This document shows, in pieces, positions 1 through 8,104 of a stretch of 64,000 nucleotides of DNA. The notes under the pieces are model-generated. The model was not told the origin of the DNA and made no database searches. It saw only the letters and a list, made by a program, of their open reading frames with translations. The stretch spans positions 92,602 through 156,601 of the forward strand of contig NZ_CALGPC010000018.1 of the NCBI RefSeq assembly GCF_937960835.1, in the 5' to 3' direction. A program made the position numbers and the translations under genes. Every line of letters begins with the position of its first letter. Position 1 is the stretch's first letter. Origin of the DNA: an uncultured Ferrovibrio sp. Its GTDB lineage: Bacteria; Pseudomonadota; Alphaproteobacteria; Ferrovibrionales; Ferrovibrionaceae.

Positions 1-126
1 TTCCTGGCAAATCCGCGTGCCTTGCGTGCCATCCGCCGGTTCAACCTGACGCATATGAACCGCGGGCGGAATGCCTATCAGGCGAGCCACTGCTACAGCC
101 TGGCGGATTACATAGTGGGAGACTGA
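1..126 (+). CDS. C-terminal end of an unidentified protein (5' truncated)
   Basis: Frame 1 is open from the first base to a TGA at 124-126 and gives 41 residues ending in ...YSLADYIVGD. The gene begins outside the window. The R-A-I-R-R-F-N stretch followed by Y-S-L-A-D-Y-I faintly recalls the C-terminus of MltB-like lytic transglycosylases (R-A-I-L-R-Y-N ... Y-A-L-A-x-x-L-A-D). The fragment is too short to name. It ends 38 bp from the convergent small gene at 165-446. Confidence 0.5.
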   Translation, partial: FLANPRALRAIRRFNLTHMNRGRNAYQASHCYSLADYIVGD

Positions 127-164
127 AAAGTGGGGCACCGAGGGGGGCCCCTTGGCCGCAGCGC

Positions 165-446
165 TTACTGCTGCTGCGACTTGCTCTGTTCGAGCATGGC
201 TTCCAGTTTGCTGCGCTGGGCGGTCAGTGCCGCAACATCCTTCATCAGCCGGCCGATGGTGTCGCGTTCCTTGCCGATGGCCATTTCGAGCTCGTGCGCC
301 CGCTGGGTGCGGCGGGCGATCTCGCTGCGGCTCCAGTCATAGGCGAGGTTGGCGCGCTTATGCGCGGCGATCGCCTGAAGGATGACGAAGACCACGCCGG
401 GGACGCCAATCAGGAAGAAGGCAAGGATCAGAAGGACGGTCGACAT
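165..446 (-). CDS. small single-pass membrane protein with coiled coil
   Basis: 93 residues if the ATG at 446 is used. The frame stays open to 569, but the upstream part is arginine- and proline-rich and does not look like a normal N-terminus, whereas M-S-T-V-L-L-I-L-A begins a clean membrane helix. Residues about 3-27 form one hydrophobic segment. The rest is charged and heptad-like, ending Q-S-K-S-Q-Q-Q. The architecture resembles small PspB-like inner-membrane proteins, but I see no family signature and assign no function. Confidence 0.6.
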   Translation of the reverse strand: MSTVLLILAFFLIGVPGVVFVILQAIAAHKRANLAYDWSRSEIARRTQRAHELEMAIGKERDTIGRLMKDVAALTAQRSKLEAMLEQSKSQQQ

Positions 447-639
447 GTCAGCAACCCAACCCCGAAGCGGATAAGCGAAAGCTCCCGAAGAACGGTCCGG
501 CTCCCCCCGCAGCGGCAGAACCGGCGCACGCTCTACCAATAGGCTTACTATATTAGTAAACCGCCGCACATGCCCGGCGCGGCAGAATGACGCTGGCCGG
601 AGCCGTCCGAAACCGAAGGTGTCTGACTTTTGGGGAGAA

Positions 640-714
640 TGGCTCCCAGGGAGGGATTCGAACCCCCGACCGGGCGGTTAACAGCCGCCTGCTCTACCAC
701 TGAGCTACCTGGGA
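640..714 (-). tRNA. tRNA-Asn (GUU)
   Basis: Read on the minus strand, acceptor arms TCCCAGG and CCTGGGA pair over seven bases. The D arm carries AGCTCAGTGGTAGAGC, the anticodon loop is CTGTTAA (anticodon GTT), and the T arm has GGTTCGAATCC. The discriminator is G and the 3' CCA is encoded (TGG at 640-642 on the plus strand). Length is 75 nt. No integrase or duplicated 3' end is seen nearby, so it does not appear to be an occupied attachment site. Confidence 0.97.
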
Positions 715-865
715 TCAGTGCGGCGCGCAACCTAGCGACAGGCGCTTCGAACTGCAAGTCCCGTCAGCAAAATTTTCGCCCGGCTTTTCGCCATCTTACG
801 TAACGGCCGGACTTTTCGTCTGTCCGCCGCGATGCTAAGCGGAAATAAGGGGAGGGCCGCAGCGC

Positions 866-1288
866 ATGAAGATGGACAAGGCCGAACTGGCTGCTTTTCT
901 GGACCGGGAATTTCCGCAGATGCGCTCGTCGCAGTTTCGTATCGATTCGTGGGACGGGCAGAAGCTGCGGCTCAGCATGCCGATCGACGAGCGCCATCTG
1001 CGCCCCGGCGGCACCGTCTCTGGCCCCACGATGATGACCTTGGCCGACTGCGCTGCCTATCTGCTGATCCTGGGCCTGATCGGCCCAGTGGCGCTGGCGG
1101 TCACGACGAATCTGAACATCAACTTCCTGCGCAAGCCGGGCGTCCACAGCCTGACGGCAGAGGCCACCATGCTCAAACTGGGCAAGAGCCTGGCGGTCGC
1201 CGAGATCACGCTGCTGTCGGATGGCAGCGGGGACGATCCGGTGGCCCATGCGACTCTGACCTATTCGATTCCCCCGGCGAAGAAGTAG
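866..1288 (+). CDS. PaaI-family acyl-CoA thioesterase (hotdog fold)
   Basis: 140 residues, the normal length for a single hotdog domain. The central R-P-G-G-T-V-S-G-P-T-M-M-T-L-A-D block matches the PaaI/YbgC-like pattern in which a Gly-rich turn leads into the long helix carrying the catalytic acidic residue (here probably the Asp of L-A-D). Then N-I-N-F-L-R-K-P and the K-L-G-K-S-L-A-V-A-E strand follow, as in this family. Members hydrolyse acyl- or aryl-CoA thioesters in the cytosol; the substrate cannot be read from sequence. It stands alone, with tRNA-Asn on one side and a long non-coding stretch on the other. Confidence 0.85.
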   Translation: MKMDKAELAAFLDREFPQMRSSQFRIDSWDGQKLRLSMPIDERHLRPGGTVSGPTMMTLADCAAYLLILGLIGPVALAVTTNLNINFLRKPGVHSLTAEATMLKLGKSLAVAEITLLSDGSGDDPVAHATLTYSIPPAKK

Positions 1289-1415
1289 CTGGCGCGGATA
1301 AGCAGGCGCGACGAAGGTTTGATCGAGCCGCCTCGTTCCCATCATGTTCTGATGGACCTTAGGCACGGCAGGGGGCTGCATTCCCTGTGTCTAAGTGGGC
1401 AGGGCCAGAAGCATT

Positions 1416-1545
1416 TCAAACGGAGCGGAATAGGCTGAAACGGTCAGGGAACGAGCCAGAACGGATCCAAACGAGTCGAAACGGGCTGAAACGGGCTGAA
1501 ACGGGCTCAATCGGTTCCCAACGATGCGAAACGGTGCAGAAAGGC
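1416..1545. repeat. 10-bp phased AACG tandem array
   Basis: From 1446 to 1545 the DNA divides into ten consecutive 10-bp units in which positions 5-8 read AACG. A5 and G8 hold in 10 of 10 units; A6 and C7 in 9 of 10. The three units at 1476-1505 are nearly identical (GAAACGGG core). Two further AAACGG copies precede at 1418-1423 and 1438-1443, the step from 1438 being 11 bp. A 10-bp period is not a multiple of three, so it is not a coding repeat. It lies between the thioesterase gene and the rplM promoter. Confidence 0.85.
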
Positions 1546-1550
1546 TCAAT

Positions 1551-1578
1551 TTGATATCACCGCAATCATTGATATCAC
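1551..1578. repeat. direct repeat TTGATATCAC x2, each with a TGATATCA palindrome
   Basis: TTGATATCAC occurs at 1551-1560 and again at 1569-1578, 18 bp apart, each containing the perfect 8-bp palindrome TGATATCA. They follow directly on the phased AACG array. Two closely spaced palindromes suggest a paired operator for a dimeric regulator; nothing identifies the protein. An AT-rich stretch (about 1600-1690) follows before the rplM promoter. Confidence 0.6.
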
Positions 1579-1699
1579 GCCGCGTAGGCAGAATGGCGTA
1601 AGTTTCTGTATTTTTACTTAAGTTGTTGAAATTACTAATATCGTTTATTGGTATTATAGTACCGCTCTGTAAATCTTTGAAATTCTGTGCGGATTGCAT

Positions 1700-1727
1700 T
1701 TGACTATGCGCGCGAAATCGCCATAGT
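1700..1727 (+). promoter_or_regulatory. candidate promoter of rplM-rpsI
   Basis: TTGACT (1700-1705) is five of six to the -35 consensus, and CATAGT (1722-1727) sits 16 bp downstream as a four of six -10. Transcription would start near 1734 and leave a leader of about 60 nt before the rplM ATG at 1794, which has AGGAAG at 1784-1789 as ribosome binding site. Confidence 0.5.
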
Positions 1728-1793
1728 GCGCGCCGATCCGCCCGTGGCACGGCCTTATGGCCTTTCCCGGGCTTCTACCCGTTAGGAAGTGCG

Positions 1794-2261
1794 ATGAAGA
1801 CCTACAACGCTAAAGAGTCCGAAGTGGACAAGAAGTGGGTGCTGATCGACGCTGAGGGCCTGGTGCTGGGACGGCTTGCCTCCCTGATCGCCATGCGTCT
1901 GCGCGGCAAGCACAAGGCGATCTTCACCCCGAACGCCGATACCGGCGATCATGTCGTGGTGATCAACGCCGAGAAGGTGCGCGTCACCGGCCGTAAGGCA
2001 CAGCAGAAGACCTTCTACTGGCATACCGGCTACCCGGGCGGCATCAAGGGCCGCACCATCGGCGAGGGCCTCAATGGCCGCTTCCCTGAGCGCGTCATCA
2101 TCAAGGCCGTCGAGCGCATGCTGCCGAAGGAAAGCCCGCTTGCCCGCCGCCAGCTCACCAAGCTGAAGGTCTATAAGGGCCCGAACCATCCGCACGAGGC
2201 GCAGCAGCCCGTGAAGCTGGATGTGGCCGCGCTCAATCCGAAGAATAAGAGGAACGACTGA
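1794..2261 (+). CDS. rplM: 50S ribosomal protein L13
   Basis: 155 residues, typical of alphaproteobacterial L13, which is slightly longer than the 142-residue E. coli protein. The domain is read from K-K-W-V-L-I-D-A-E-G, G-R-L-A-S-L-I-A-M-R-L-R-G-K, the G-D-H-V-V-V-I-N-A block, and P-L-A-R-R-Q-L-T-K-L-K-V-Y near the C-terminus. L13 binds 23S rRNA early in 50S assembly. rpsI starts 2 bp after the stop; the two form the widely conserved L13-S9 operon. Confidence 0.98.
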   Translation: MKTYNAKESEVDKKWVLIDAEGLVLGRLASLIAMRLRGKHKAIFTPNADTGDHVVVINAEKVRVTGRKAQQKTFYWHTGYPGGIKGRTIGEGLNGRFPERVIIKAVERMLPKESPLARRQLTKLKVYKGPNHPHEAQQPVKLDVAALNPKNKRND

Positions 2262-2263
2262 TC

Positions 2264-2752
2264 ATGGCCGAGGCACGTACACTCGCTGATCTGAGCAAGA
2301 GCGATCTCGCCGGCAAGGCCGCTCCCGCCGCTGCCCAGGGCACCGGCGAGCGCAAGCTGGACAAGTTCGGTCGCGCCTACGCCACCGGCAAGCGCAAGGA
2401 CGCGGTCGCCCGCGTCTGGCTGAAGCCCGGCACGGGCAAGTTCATCGTGAACGGCAAGGAGAGCACCACCTATTTCGCTCGCCCCGTTCTGCGCATGCTG
2501 CTGCAGCAGCCCTTCGTGGTGACCAACCGCACCGGCCAGTTCGACATCTACGCCACCGTTTCCGGCGGCGGCCTGTCGGGCCAGGCGGGCGCCCTGCGGC
2601 ATGGCATTTCCAAGGCGCTGACCTATTTCGAGCCGGCGCTGCGTCCGGCCCTGAAGGCTCAGGGCTTCCTGACCCGCGACCCGCGCGTGGTCGAGCGCAA
2701 GAAGTACGGCAAGCCGAAGGCCCGCCGCAGCTTCCAGTTCTCGAAGCGCTGA
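2264..2752 (+). CDS. rpsI: 30S ribosomal protein S9
   Basis: 162 residues. About 36 low-complexity Ala/Lys-rich residues precede the conserved Y-A-T-G-K-R-K-D-A-V-A-R-V-W start of the S9 domain; such an extension is common in alphaproteobacteria. Further family blocks are G-G-G-L-S-G-Q-A-G-A-L-R-H-G-I and the terminal K-K-Y-G-K-P-K-A-R-R-S-F-Q-F-S-K-R, whose basic tail reaches the P-site tRNA. Co-transcribed with rplM and followed by a strong terminator. Confidence 0.98.
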   Translation: MAEARTLADLSKSDLAGKAAPAAAQGTGERKLDKFGRAYATGKRKDAVARVWLKPGTGKFIVNGKESTTYFARPVLRMLLQQPFVVTNRTGQFDIYATVSGGGLSGQAGALRHGISKALTYFEPALRPALKAQGFLTRDPRVVERKKYGKPKARRSFQFSKR

Positions 2753-2790
2753 TCACTTACCGCTACTTTCTCCGCCCCTTGGGCGGCTGC

Positions 2791-2819
2791 AAAGGCCGGG
2801 GTTCTGCCCCGGCCTTTTT
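2791..2819 (+). terminator. rho-independent terminator after rpsI
   Basis: AAGGCCGGGG and CCCCGGCCTT form a near-perfect GC-rich hairpin with a short loop, followed by TTTTT. It lies 38 bp after the rpsI stop and closes the L13-S9 operon. Confidence 0.9.
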
Positions 2820-2945
2820 GCTTGGGCGAGGGGATCGCGCGAATCGCTGTCCCGGTTTGCAGATTCACCCGGCGTTTACCGTAAAACGGCGTTGATTTGG
2901 CTCCGGCTTTGCCTGACAGTGACGGCTGGAAAGTCACGAGGTTGA

Positions 2946-3515
2946 ATGGTCGCCTTTATGGAACTCGCCGACGTTGTTTACGCGCTGCTGCCGTCGCTGC
3001 TGATGTTCTTTGCCGTTTCGCTCGGCGCCAGCAGCCTTGAGCGCTTTGTGAAGAATTACGCCCGCGGCAAGTTCGAAATCGAACGCCTGGCGCAGGAAGC
3101 GGAGAACATGCGCGAAAAGCTCGTCGGCTTAAGCGGCGAGCATAACGCGCTGTTTGAGGAAAAAGCCGCGCTTGAGCTGAAGCTGCAGGAAAAACAGAGC
3201 GCTTATGGCGAAAAGCTCGCCAAGGAAATCGAGTTCAGTGATCCCAACAACATTGTGATCTACGAGATCGGCATTCCGCGGCCACGCCAGATGGGCTGGT
3301 ACATCAAGGCGATCGGGCCGGAGATGCACGAGATGTTCAGCGGGCCGGGCTCGACCGTCTGTCCGTTTCCTGGCCGGCGCGCGGCGCGGCTGATCATCTG
3401 GGGCAACGAAGACGAGGAAATGGCGCGGCTGCGCAGCAAGAAGGTGTTCGGCGCACTGTCCGAGATCATGGTGATCCGGCGCTTCGACGGCAAGCTGAGG
3501 ATGAGCGATGTTTGA
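2946..3515 (+). CDS. membrane-anchored coiled-coil protein (first of a pair)
   Basis: 189 residues, family not recognised. ATG 2946 has GAGG eight bases upstream; Met5 is an alternative. One membrane segment spans about residues 8-30, then a charged heptad-rich coiled coil runs to about residue 92 (repeated E, K, L, Q), then a globular domain of about 95 residues beginning N-N-I-V-I-Y-E-I-G-I and containing W-Y-I-K-A-I-G-P-E. The next gene overlaps its end by 8 bp and has the same layout, so the products probably act together, with the soluble domain most likely cytoplasmic. Function unknown. Confidence 0.8.
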   Translation: MVAFMELADVVYALLPSLLMFFAVSLGASSLERFVKNYARGKFEIERLAQEAENMREKLVGLSGEHNALFEEKAALELKLQEKQSAYGEKLAKEIEFSDPNNIVIYEIGIPRPRQMGWYIKAIGPEMHEMFSGPGSTVCPFPGRRAARLIIWGNEDEEMARLRSKKVFGALSEIMVIRRFDGKLRMSDV

Positions 3516-4074
3516 CGCCTCGCTCTCCGAATTCGTCGGCTTTCTGGCATTGGCGGCCAATATCGGCATCGCGGTGATGATCATCCTGCTGCTGGGCGAG
3601 CGTTCGCATGTTGCCTGGAACCGCATCCGCTTGCAGGCCGACGAGCTGAGCGCGCTGCGCGATCAGATCGCCCATCAGGCGGAAACGTCCGAACAGATGA
3701 TCGAGACGATGCGCGAGGAGATCGCCGATCTGAAAGGGCAGCTGCAGCGCGCCGAGGCGGATCTGGAAGCCTTGCAGCGGCGCCATCGCGAGGAGGATCT
3801 GCCGCTCGGCTACACCGCGACGCTGGTGGATGTGGTGGACCGTCGCTATCGCACCTGGCGGGTGCTGGTGCGCAATCCCGATCTCGGCGCCGATGCGGGC
3901 AGTTTCGCCCATCCGGCGCATCGCTGGATCGAAGGCCGGCTCTACGAAGTGCCGGCGCCGAATCTGGAATATGCGATCGGGGCGATGCAGCTGCGGCTGC
4001 CGCCCCGCGAAGGCTTCCAGATCGAACCGGCCCGCGAGCGCGTCGAGGAACCGGCCGAAGCGGTCATCATCTAA
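3508..4074 (+). CDS. membrane-anchored coiled-coil protein (second of a pair)
   Basis: 188 residues, family not recognised. One membrane segment (about 9-29), a coiled coil (about 37-97, with repeated heptads such as L-K-G-Q-L-Q-R-A-E-A-D-L), and a C-terminal domain (about 100-172) beginning Y-T-A-T-L-V-D-V-V-D and containing T-W-R-V-L-V-R-N-P. It starts inside the preceding gene (8-bp overlap), implying translational coupling and fixed stoichiometry. The two C-terminal domains share a W-x-[VI]-x-[VA]-x-x-P pattern, so they could be diverged paralogues. Its stop codon abuts that of the convergent VWA gene. Confidence 0.8.
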   Translation: MFDASLSEFVGFLALAANIGIAVMIILLLGERSHVAWNRIRLQADELSALRDQIAHQAETSEQMIETMREEIADLKGQLQRAEADLEALQRRHREEDLPLGYTATLVDVVDRRYRTWRVLVRNPDLGADAGSFAHPAHRWIEGRLYEVPAPNLEYAIGAMQLRLPPREGFQIEPARERVEEPAEAVII

Positions 4075-5259
4075 CTAGCGGTTCAGTTCCTTCATGCCGC
4101 GCTCGATGCCGTCGAGCGTGAGCGGGAACATGCGGTTGCCCATGATCTGCCGCATGAGCTGCACCGATGGGGTGTAATCCCAGTATTTCTCCGGCACCGG
4201 ATTGAGCCAGATCGCCTTCGGATAGGTGTCCAGCAGGCGCTGCATCCACACCGAGCCGGCTTCCTCGTTCCAGTGCTCGACGCTGCCGCCGGGCTGCACG
4301 ATTTCGTATGGCGACATGGTCGCGTCGCCGACGAAGATGATCTTGTATTCGTGCTGATAGGTGCGCAGCACTTCCCAGGTCGGGATGAACTCCGTGTGGC
4401 GCCGGCGGTTGTCCTTCCACAGCTTCTCGTAGACGCAATTGTGGAAGTAGAAGAACTCCATATGCTTGAACTCGGCGCGCGCGGCCGAGAACAGCTCCTC
4501 GGTGACGCGGATATGGTCGTCCATCGAGCCGCCAATATCGAAGAGCAGCAGGACCTTCACCTTGTTGTGCCGCTCGGGCACCATCTTGATGTCGAGATAG
4601 CCGGCATTGGCGGCCGTCGACTTGATCGTGTCGGGCAGGTCGAGTTCGAGCTCGGCGCCTTCGCGGGCGAATTTGCGCAGGCGGCGCAGGGCGATCTTGA
4701 TGTTGCGCGTGCCGATCTCGACACTGTCGTCGAGATTCTTGTATTCGCGCTTGTCCCAGACCTTCACGGCGCGGCGGTTGCGCGACTTGTCCTGGCCGAT
4801 GCGCACTCCTTCCGGATTATAGCCATAGGCGCCGAAGGGAGAGGTGCCGGCAGTGCCGATCCATTTATTGCCGCCCTGGTGGCGGCCTTTCTGCTCTTCG
4901 AGACGCTTCTTCAGCGTCTCCATCAGCTTGTCCCAGCCGCCCAGCGCCTCGATCTGGCGCTTTTCCTCTTCAGTCAGGACTTTTTCGGCCAGCTTGCGCA
5001 GCCATTCCTCCGGAATCTCGGCAGTGATCTCGCTGCCCGCGCCGATGAATTCCAGGCCGTTGAAGCATTGCCCAAAGACGCGGTCGAACTTGTCGAGGTT
5101 GCGCTCGTCCTTCACCAGGGTGGCGCGGGCGAGGTAGTAGAAATCCTCCACCCGGTATTCCGGCACGCCCTTTTCCATCGCCTCGATCAGCGTCAGGTAT
5201 TCCCGCAAGGTCGCGGGAACCTTGGCTTTGCGCAGTTCGAGGAAGAAGGTGATGAACAT
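4075..5259 (-). CDS. CoxE-like VWA domain protein, partner of a MoxR ATPase
   Basis: 394 residues. A helical N-terminal half (M-F-I-T-F-F-L-E-L-R-K-A-K-V-P) precedes a von Willebrand A domain from about residue 234. The MIDAS motif reads D241-I-G-G-S245, that is D-x-G-x-S instead of D-x-S-x-S; I recall this as usual for the CoxE-like branch. E-F-K-H-M-E-F-F-Y-F-H-N-C and F-V-G-D-A-T-M-S-P-Y-E-I are further family blocks. MoxR/VWA pairs work as metal-insertion or chaperone machines. It begins 30 bp after the MoxR stop in one operon. No metalloenzyme client lies adjacent. Confidence 0.88.
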   Translation of the reverse strand: MFITFFLELRKAKVPATLREYLTLIEAMEKGVPEYRVEDFYYLARATLVKDERNLDKFDRVFGQCFNGLEFIGAGSEITAEIPEEWLRKLAEKVLTEEEKRQIEALGGWDKLMETLKKRLEEQKGRHQGGNKWIGTAGTSPFGAYGYNPEGVRIGQDKSRNRRAVKVWDKREYKNLDDSVEIGTRNIKIALRRLRKFAREGAELELDLPDTIKSTAANAGYLDIKMVPERHNKVKVLLLFDIGGSMDDHIRVTEELFSAARAEFKHMEFFYFHNCVYEKLWKDNRRRHTEFIPTWEVLRTYQHEYKIIFVGDATMSPYEIVQPGGSVEHWNEEAGSVWMQRLLDTYPKAIWLNPVPEKYWDYTPSVQLMRQIMGNRMFPLTLDGIERGMKELNR

Positions 5260-5289
5260 GCCGGCCTCGCGTTCCGGTCCGCTTCAGGC

Positions 5290-6135
<846 letters not shown>

Positions 6136-6273
6136 TCGACGTTTCCCAGTTCTGGTGAGGCTCATCAGGAGAGGCTCAGCGGGGCGGCAGGCGCTCAACG
6201 CTAGGTCGGGGAAAGCAGCCGTGCAAGCGGTGACGTGACGTCAATCGCTTCGGAAAGGCGGCGGGAGGCCGGT

Positions 6274-6876
6274 TCAGCTCGCCGCTTTGTAGTTGACGCA
6301 GATCTTGGTCTTCTCTTGCGCGTCGATCGTCTGGCCGTTGTTGCCGCAGACGCCGGTTTCGCCATCGTCCTGGAGGCAGAAGAGGGAACAATCCTGGCAA
6401 ACGCCGAATTCCATGATCTTGTGGTGGGTCTGCAGGTCGTGCAGCAGTCGGGTGAGGCCCTTTACGAGCTGCGGTCCCAGATCGTCGGCCATCTCGGTGG
6501 CGGCACGCTCCAGCGTCTGCATGGGATCCTTGGCCAGCATCGCTTCGCCGGCTTCAGTCAGGCAGAGCTCCACCTGGCGGCGGTCGCAGGATTTCTTGCA
6601 GCGGGTGATGAGGCCCTTGCCTTCGAGGGCGATTAGGGTTTGCGACACCGTGCCCTTGGTGGCTCCGAGATATTCTGCGAGCGCGGTGGGCGAGCGGGAC
6701 AGCTTGTTGGCCTGGGCGATGTAGCGCAGCGCTTCCCACTGGGCGGGATTGAGGCCATCGACGAATTGCAGCTCGCGGGTCAGCCGCGACAGGCGGTCGA
6801 GGAGGAGGATAACCCGTTGAGCGACCGGGCTTTTTTCCCCGTTCGTCAGGATCTCAGAGAGAGGTGTGACCGGCAT
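6274..6876 (-). CDS. MarR-family regulator with cysteine-rich C-terminal tail
   Basis: 200 residues from ATG 6876. A GTG at 6954 would add 26 residues but would place both candidate operators inside the gene, so the shorter form is preferred. The winged helix (about 40-110) shows A-L-A-E-Y-L-G-A-T-K-G-T-V-S-Q-T-L as recognition region and D-R-R-Q-V-E-L in the wing, with Cys93, Cys97 and Cys105 around it. After the dimerisation helices comes a tail with C160-x2-C163-x3-C167-x9-C177-x15-C193, suggesting a zinc or Fe-S site or thiol switch. Divergent from rpoH, with palindromes in between. Confidence 0.85.
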   Translation of the reverse strand: MPVTPLSEILTNGEKSPVAQRVILLLDRLSRLTRELQFVDGLNPAQWEALRYIAQANKLSRSPTALAEYLGATKGTVSQTLIALEGKGLITRCKKSCDRRQVELCLTEAGEAMLAKDPMQTLERAATEMADDLGPQLVKGLTRLLHDLQTHHKIMEFGVCQDCSLFCLQDDGETGVCGNNGQTIDAQEKTKICVNYKAAS

Positions 6877-6885
6877 CACGGTTTT

Positions 6886-6959
6886 GTATCGACTCGAAAT
6901 TAAATCCTTGTCGGCCCACGAAGGAGGGGAGTAACCTTGGGATCGTATCGACACGATAC
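6886..6959. promoter_or_regulatory. candidate MarR operators between marR-type gene and rpoH
   Basis: A perfect inverted repeat GTATCG-ACA-CGATAC occupies 6945-6959. A degenerate copy, GTATCG-ACT-CGAAAT, lies at 6886-6900, directly in front of the regulator ATG at 6876. Paired sites of this size upstream of a MarR-type gene usually mean autorepression. The perfect site is also 85 bp before the rpoH start, so rpoH may be under the same control. A minus-strand TAATTT just upstream of the proximal site could be a -10 element. Confidence 0.5.
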
Positions 6960-7043
6960 CACTTAGCCAGCCCCGCCCGGCTGCCGTTCAAGAACCCAAC
7001 CTAGAACAGCAGCGGGTAAAAGTCGATGGAGGGAGAGCAAAAT

Positions 7044-7970
7044 ATGGCCCCCGAGCGTACATCCCGGACTTTGGACGGCGCCGACCGGCGCTATCTGTCG
7101 ACCGTCATGAGTAAAGCCATGCTGAGCGAGGAGGAGGAACTCGACCTCGCCCGGCGCTGGCGCAACAACGGCGAGCATGCCGCCATGCAGAAGCTGATCT
7201 CGGCCTATCTCCGGCTGGTGGTCGCGACTGCGGCGCGCTTCCGCAATTACGGCCTGCCGATGCCTGACCTGATCCAGGAGGGCAATGTCGGCCTGATGCT
7301 GGCCGTGAACCGCTTCGACCCCGAGCGCGGCGTGCGGTTCTCGACCTATGCCGCCTGGTGGATTCGCTCGTCGATCCAGGAATACGTGCTGCGCAACTGG
7401 TCGATCGTACGCTCCGGCACGTCCGCGGGCCAAAAAGCGCTGTTCTTCAACCTTCGCTGGCTGCGCGCCAAGCTGGAACGAGCCGGTGGCGGCACGATCA
7501 CGCTGGACGATGCCACGCGGGATGAGATCGCCACGGCGCTCAAGGTGTCCCCAGCCGATGTCGCCGCGATGGCTCAGCGCCTGGCGGCACGCGACCACTC
7601 GCTGAACGAAACGGTGGGCGGCGAAGAGGGCGGCGACGCCTTCCAGGACTTCCTGGCCGATCCCAATCCGAATCCGGAGGAAATCGTCACCACGAAGATG
7701 GATGGCGGCCTGCGGCATGAATGGCTGGTGGAATCGCTCAAGGAACTGAGCCCGCGCGAACAGCTCATCATCGTCGAGCGCATGCTCAAGGACGAGAAAA
7801 CAACGCTGGAAGAGCTTGGCAGCCGGCTTGGCGTGACTAAGGAACGCGTGCGCCAGATCGAAACCAAGGCCTTCCGGAAGCTGCAAAACCTGGTTCTGCG
7901 GCGCTCAAAACAGGCCAATGAACGGCCCGCGCAACGGCTGGAAGATCTAAGCGGCTTCGCGGCTGCATAA
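7044..7970 (+). CDS. rpoH: RNA polymerase sigma-32 family factor
   Basis: 308 residues from ATG 7044, chosen because GGAGGGAG (7029-7036) sits 8-9 bases upstream; an in-frame ATG at 7026 has no such site. Region 2 shows D-L-I-Q-E-G-N-V-G-L-M-L-A-V-N-R-F-D-P and F-S-T-Y-A-A-W-W-I-R. The heat-shock-specific RpoH box is Q-K-A-L-F-F-N-L-R-W. Region 4 shows L-G-V-T-K-E-R-V-R-Q-I-E as the helix-turn-helix. It directs core polymerase to heat-shock promoters. Alphaproteobacteria often have several RpoH paralogues, so its share of the heat response cannot be told. Confidence 0.95.
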   Translation: MAPERTSRTLDGADRRYLSTVMSKAMLSEEEELDLARRWRNNGEHAAMQKLISAYLRLVVATAARFRNYGLPMPDLIQEGNVGLMLAVNRFDPERGVRFSTYAAWWIRSSIQEYVLRNWSIVRSGTSAGQKALFFNLRWLRAKLERAGGGTITLDDATRDEIATALKVSPADVAAMAQRLAARDHSLNETVGGEEGGDAFQDFLADPNPNPEEIVTTKMDGGLRHEWLVESLKELSPREQLIIVERMLKDEKTTLEELGSRLGVTKERVRQIETKAFRKLQNLVLRRSKQANERPAQRLEDLSGFAAA

Positions 7971-7997
7971 TTCGGCTGACCTGTGCTTGACTTCGGC

Positions 7998-8021
7998 GGC
8001 GGCGGAGGGTAAACCGCCGCC
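7998..8021. terminator. GC-only hairpin between rpoH and tRNA-Asp
   Basis: GGCGGCGG (7998-8005) pairs perfectly with CCGCCGCC (8014-8021) around an 8-nt loop, 28 bp after the rpoH stop and just before tRNA-Asp. There is no T-tract, so it may be a 3' stabiliser or a rho-associated end rather than a simple intrinsic terminator. Confidence 0.45.
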
Positions 8022-8027
8022 TGCCGC

Positions 8028-8104
<77 letters not shown>

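Noticed and set aside
640..714. tRNA-Asn as an integration site for a mobile element
   Set aside because: No integrase, no duplicated tRNA 3' end and no foreign-looking genes on either side.
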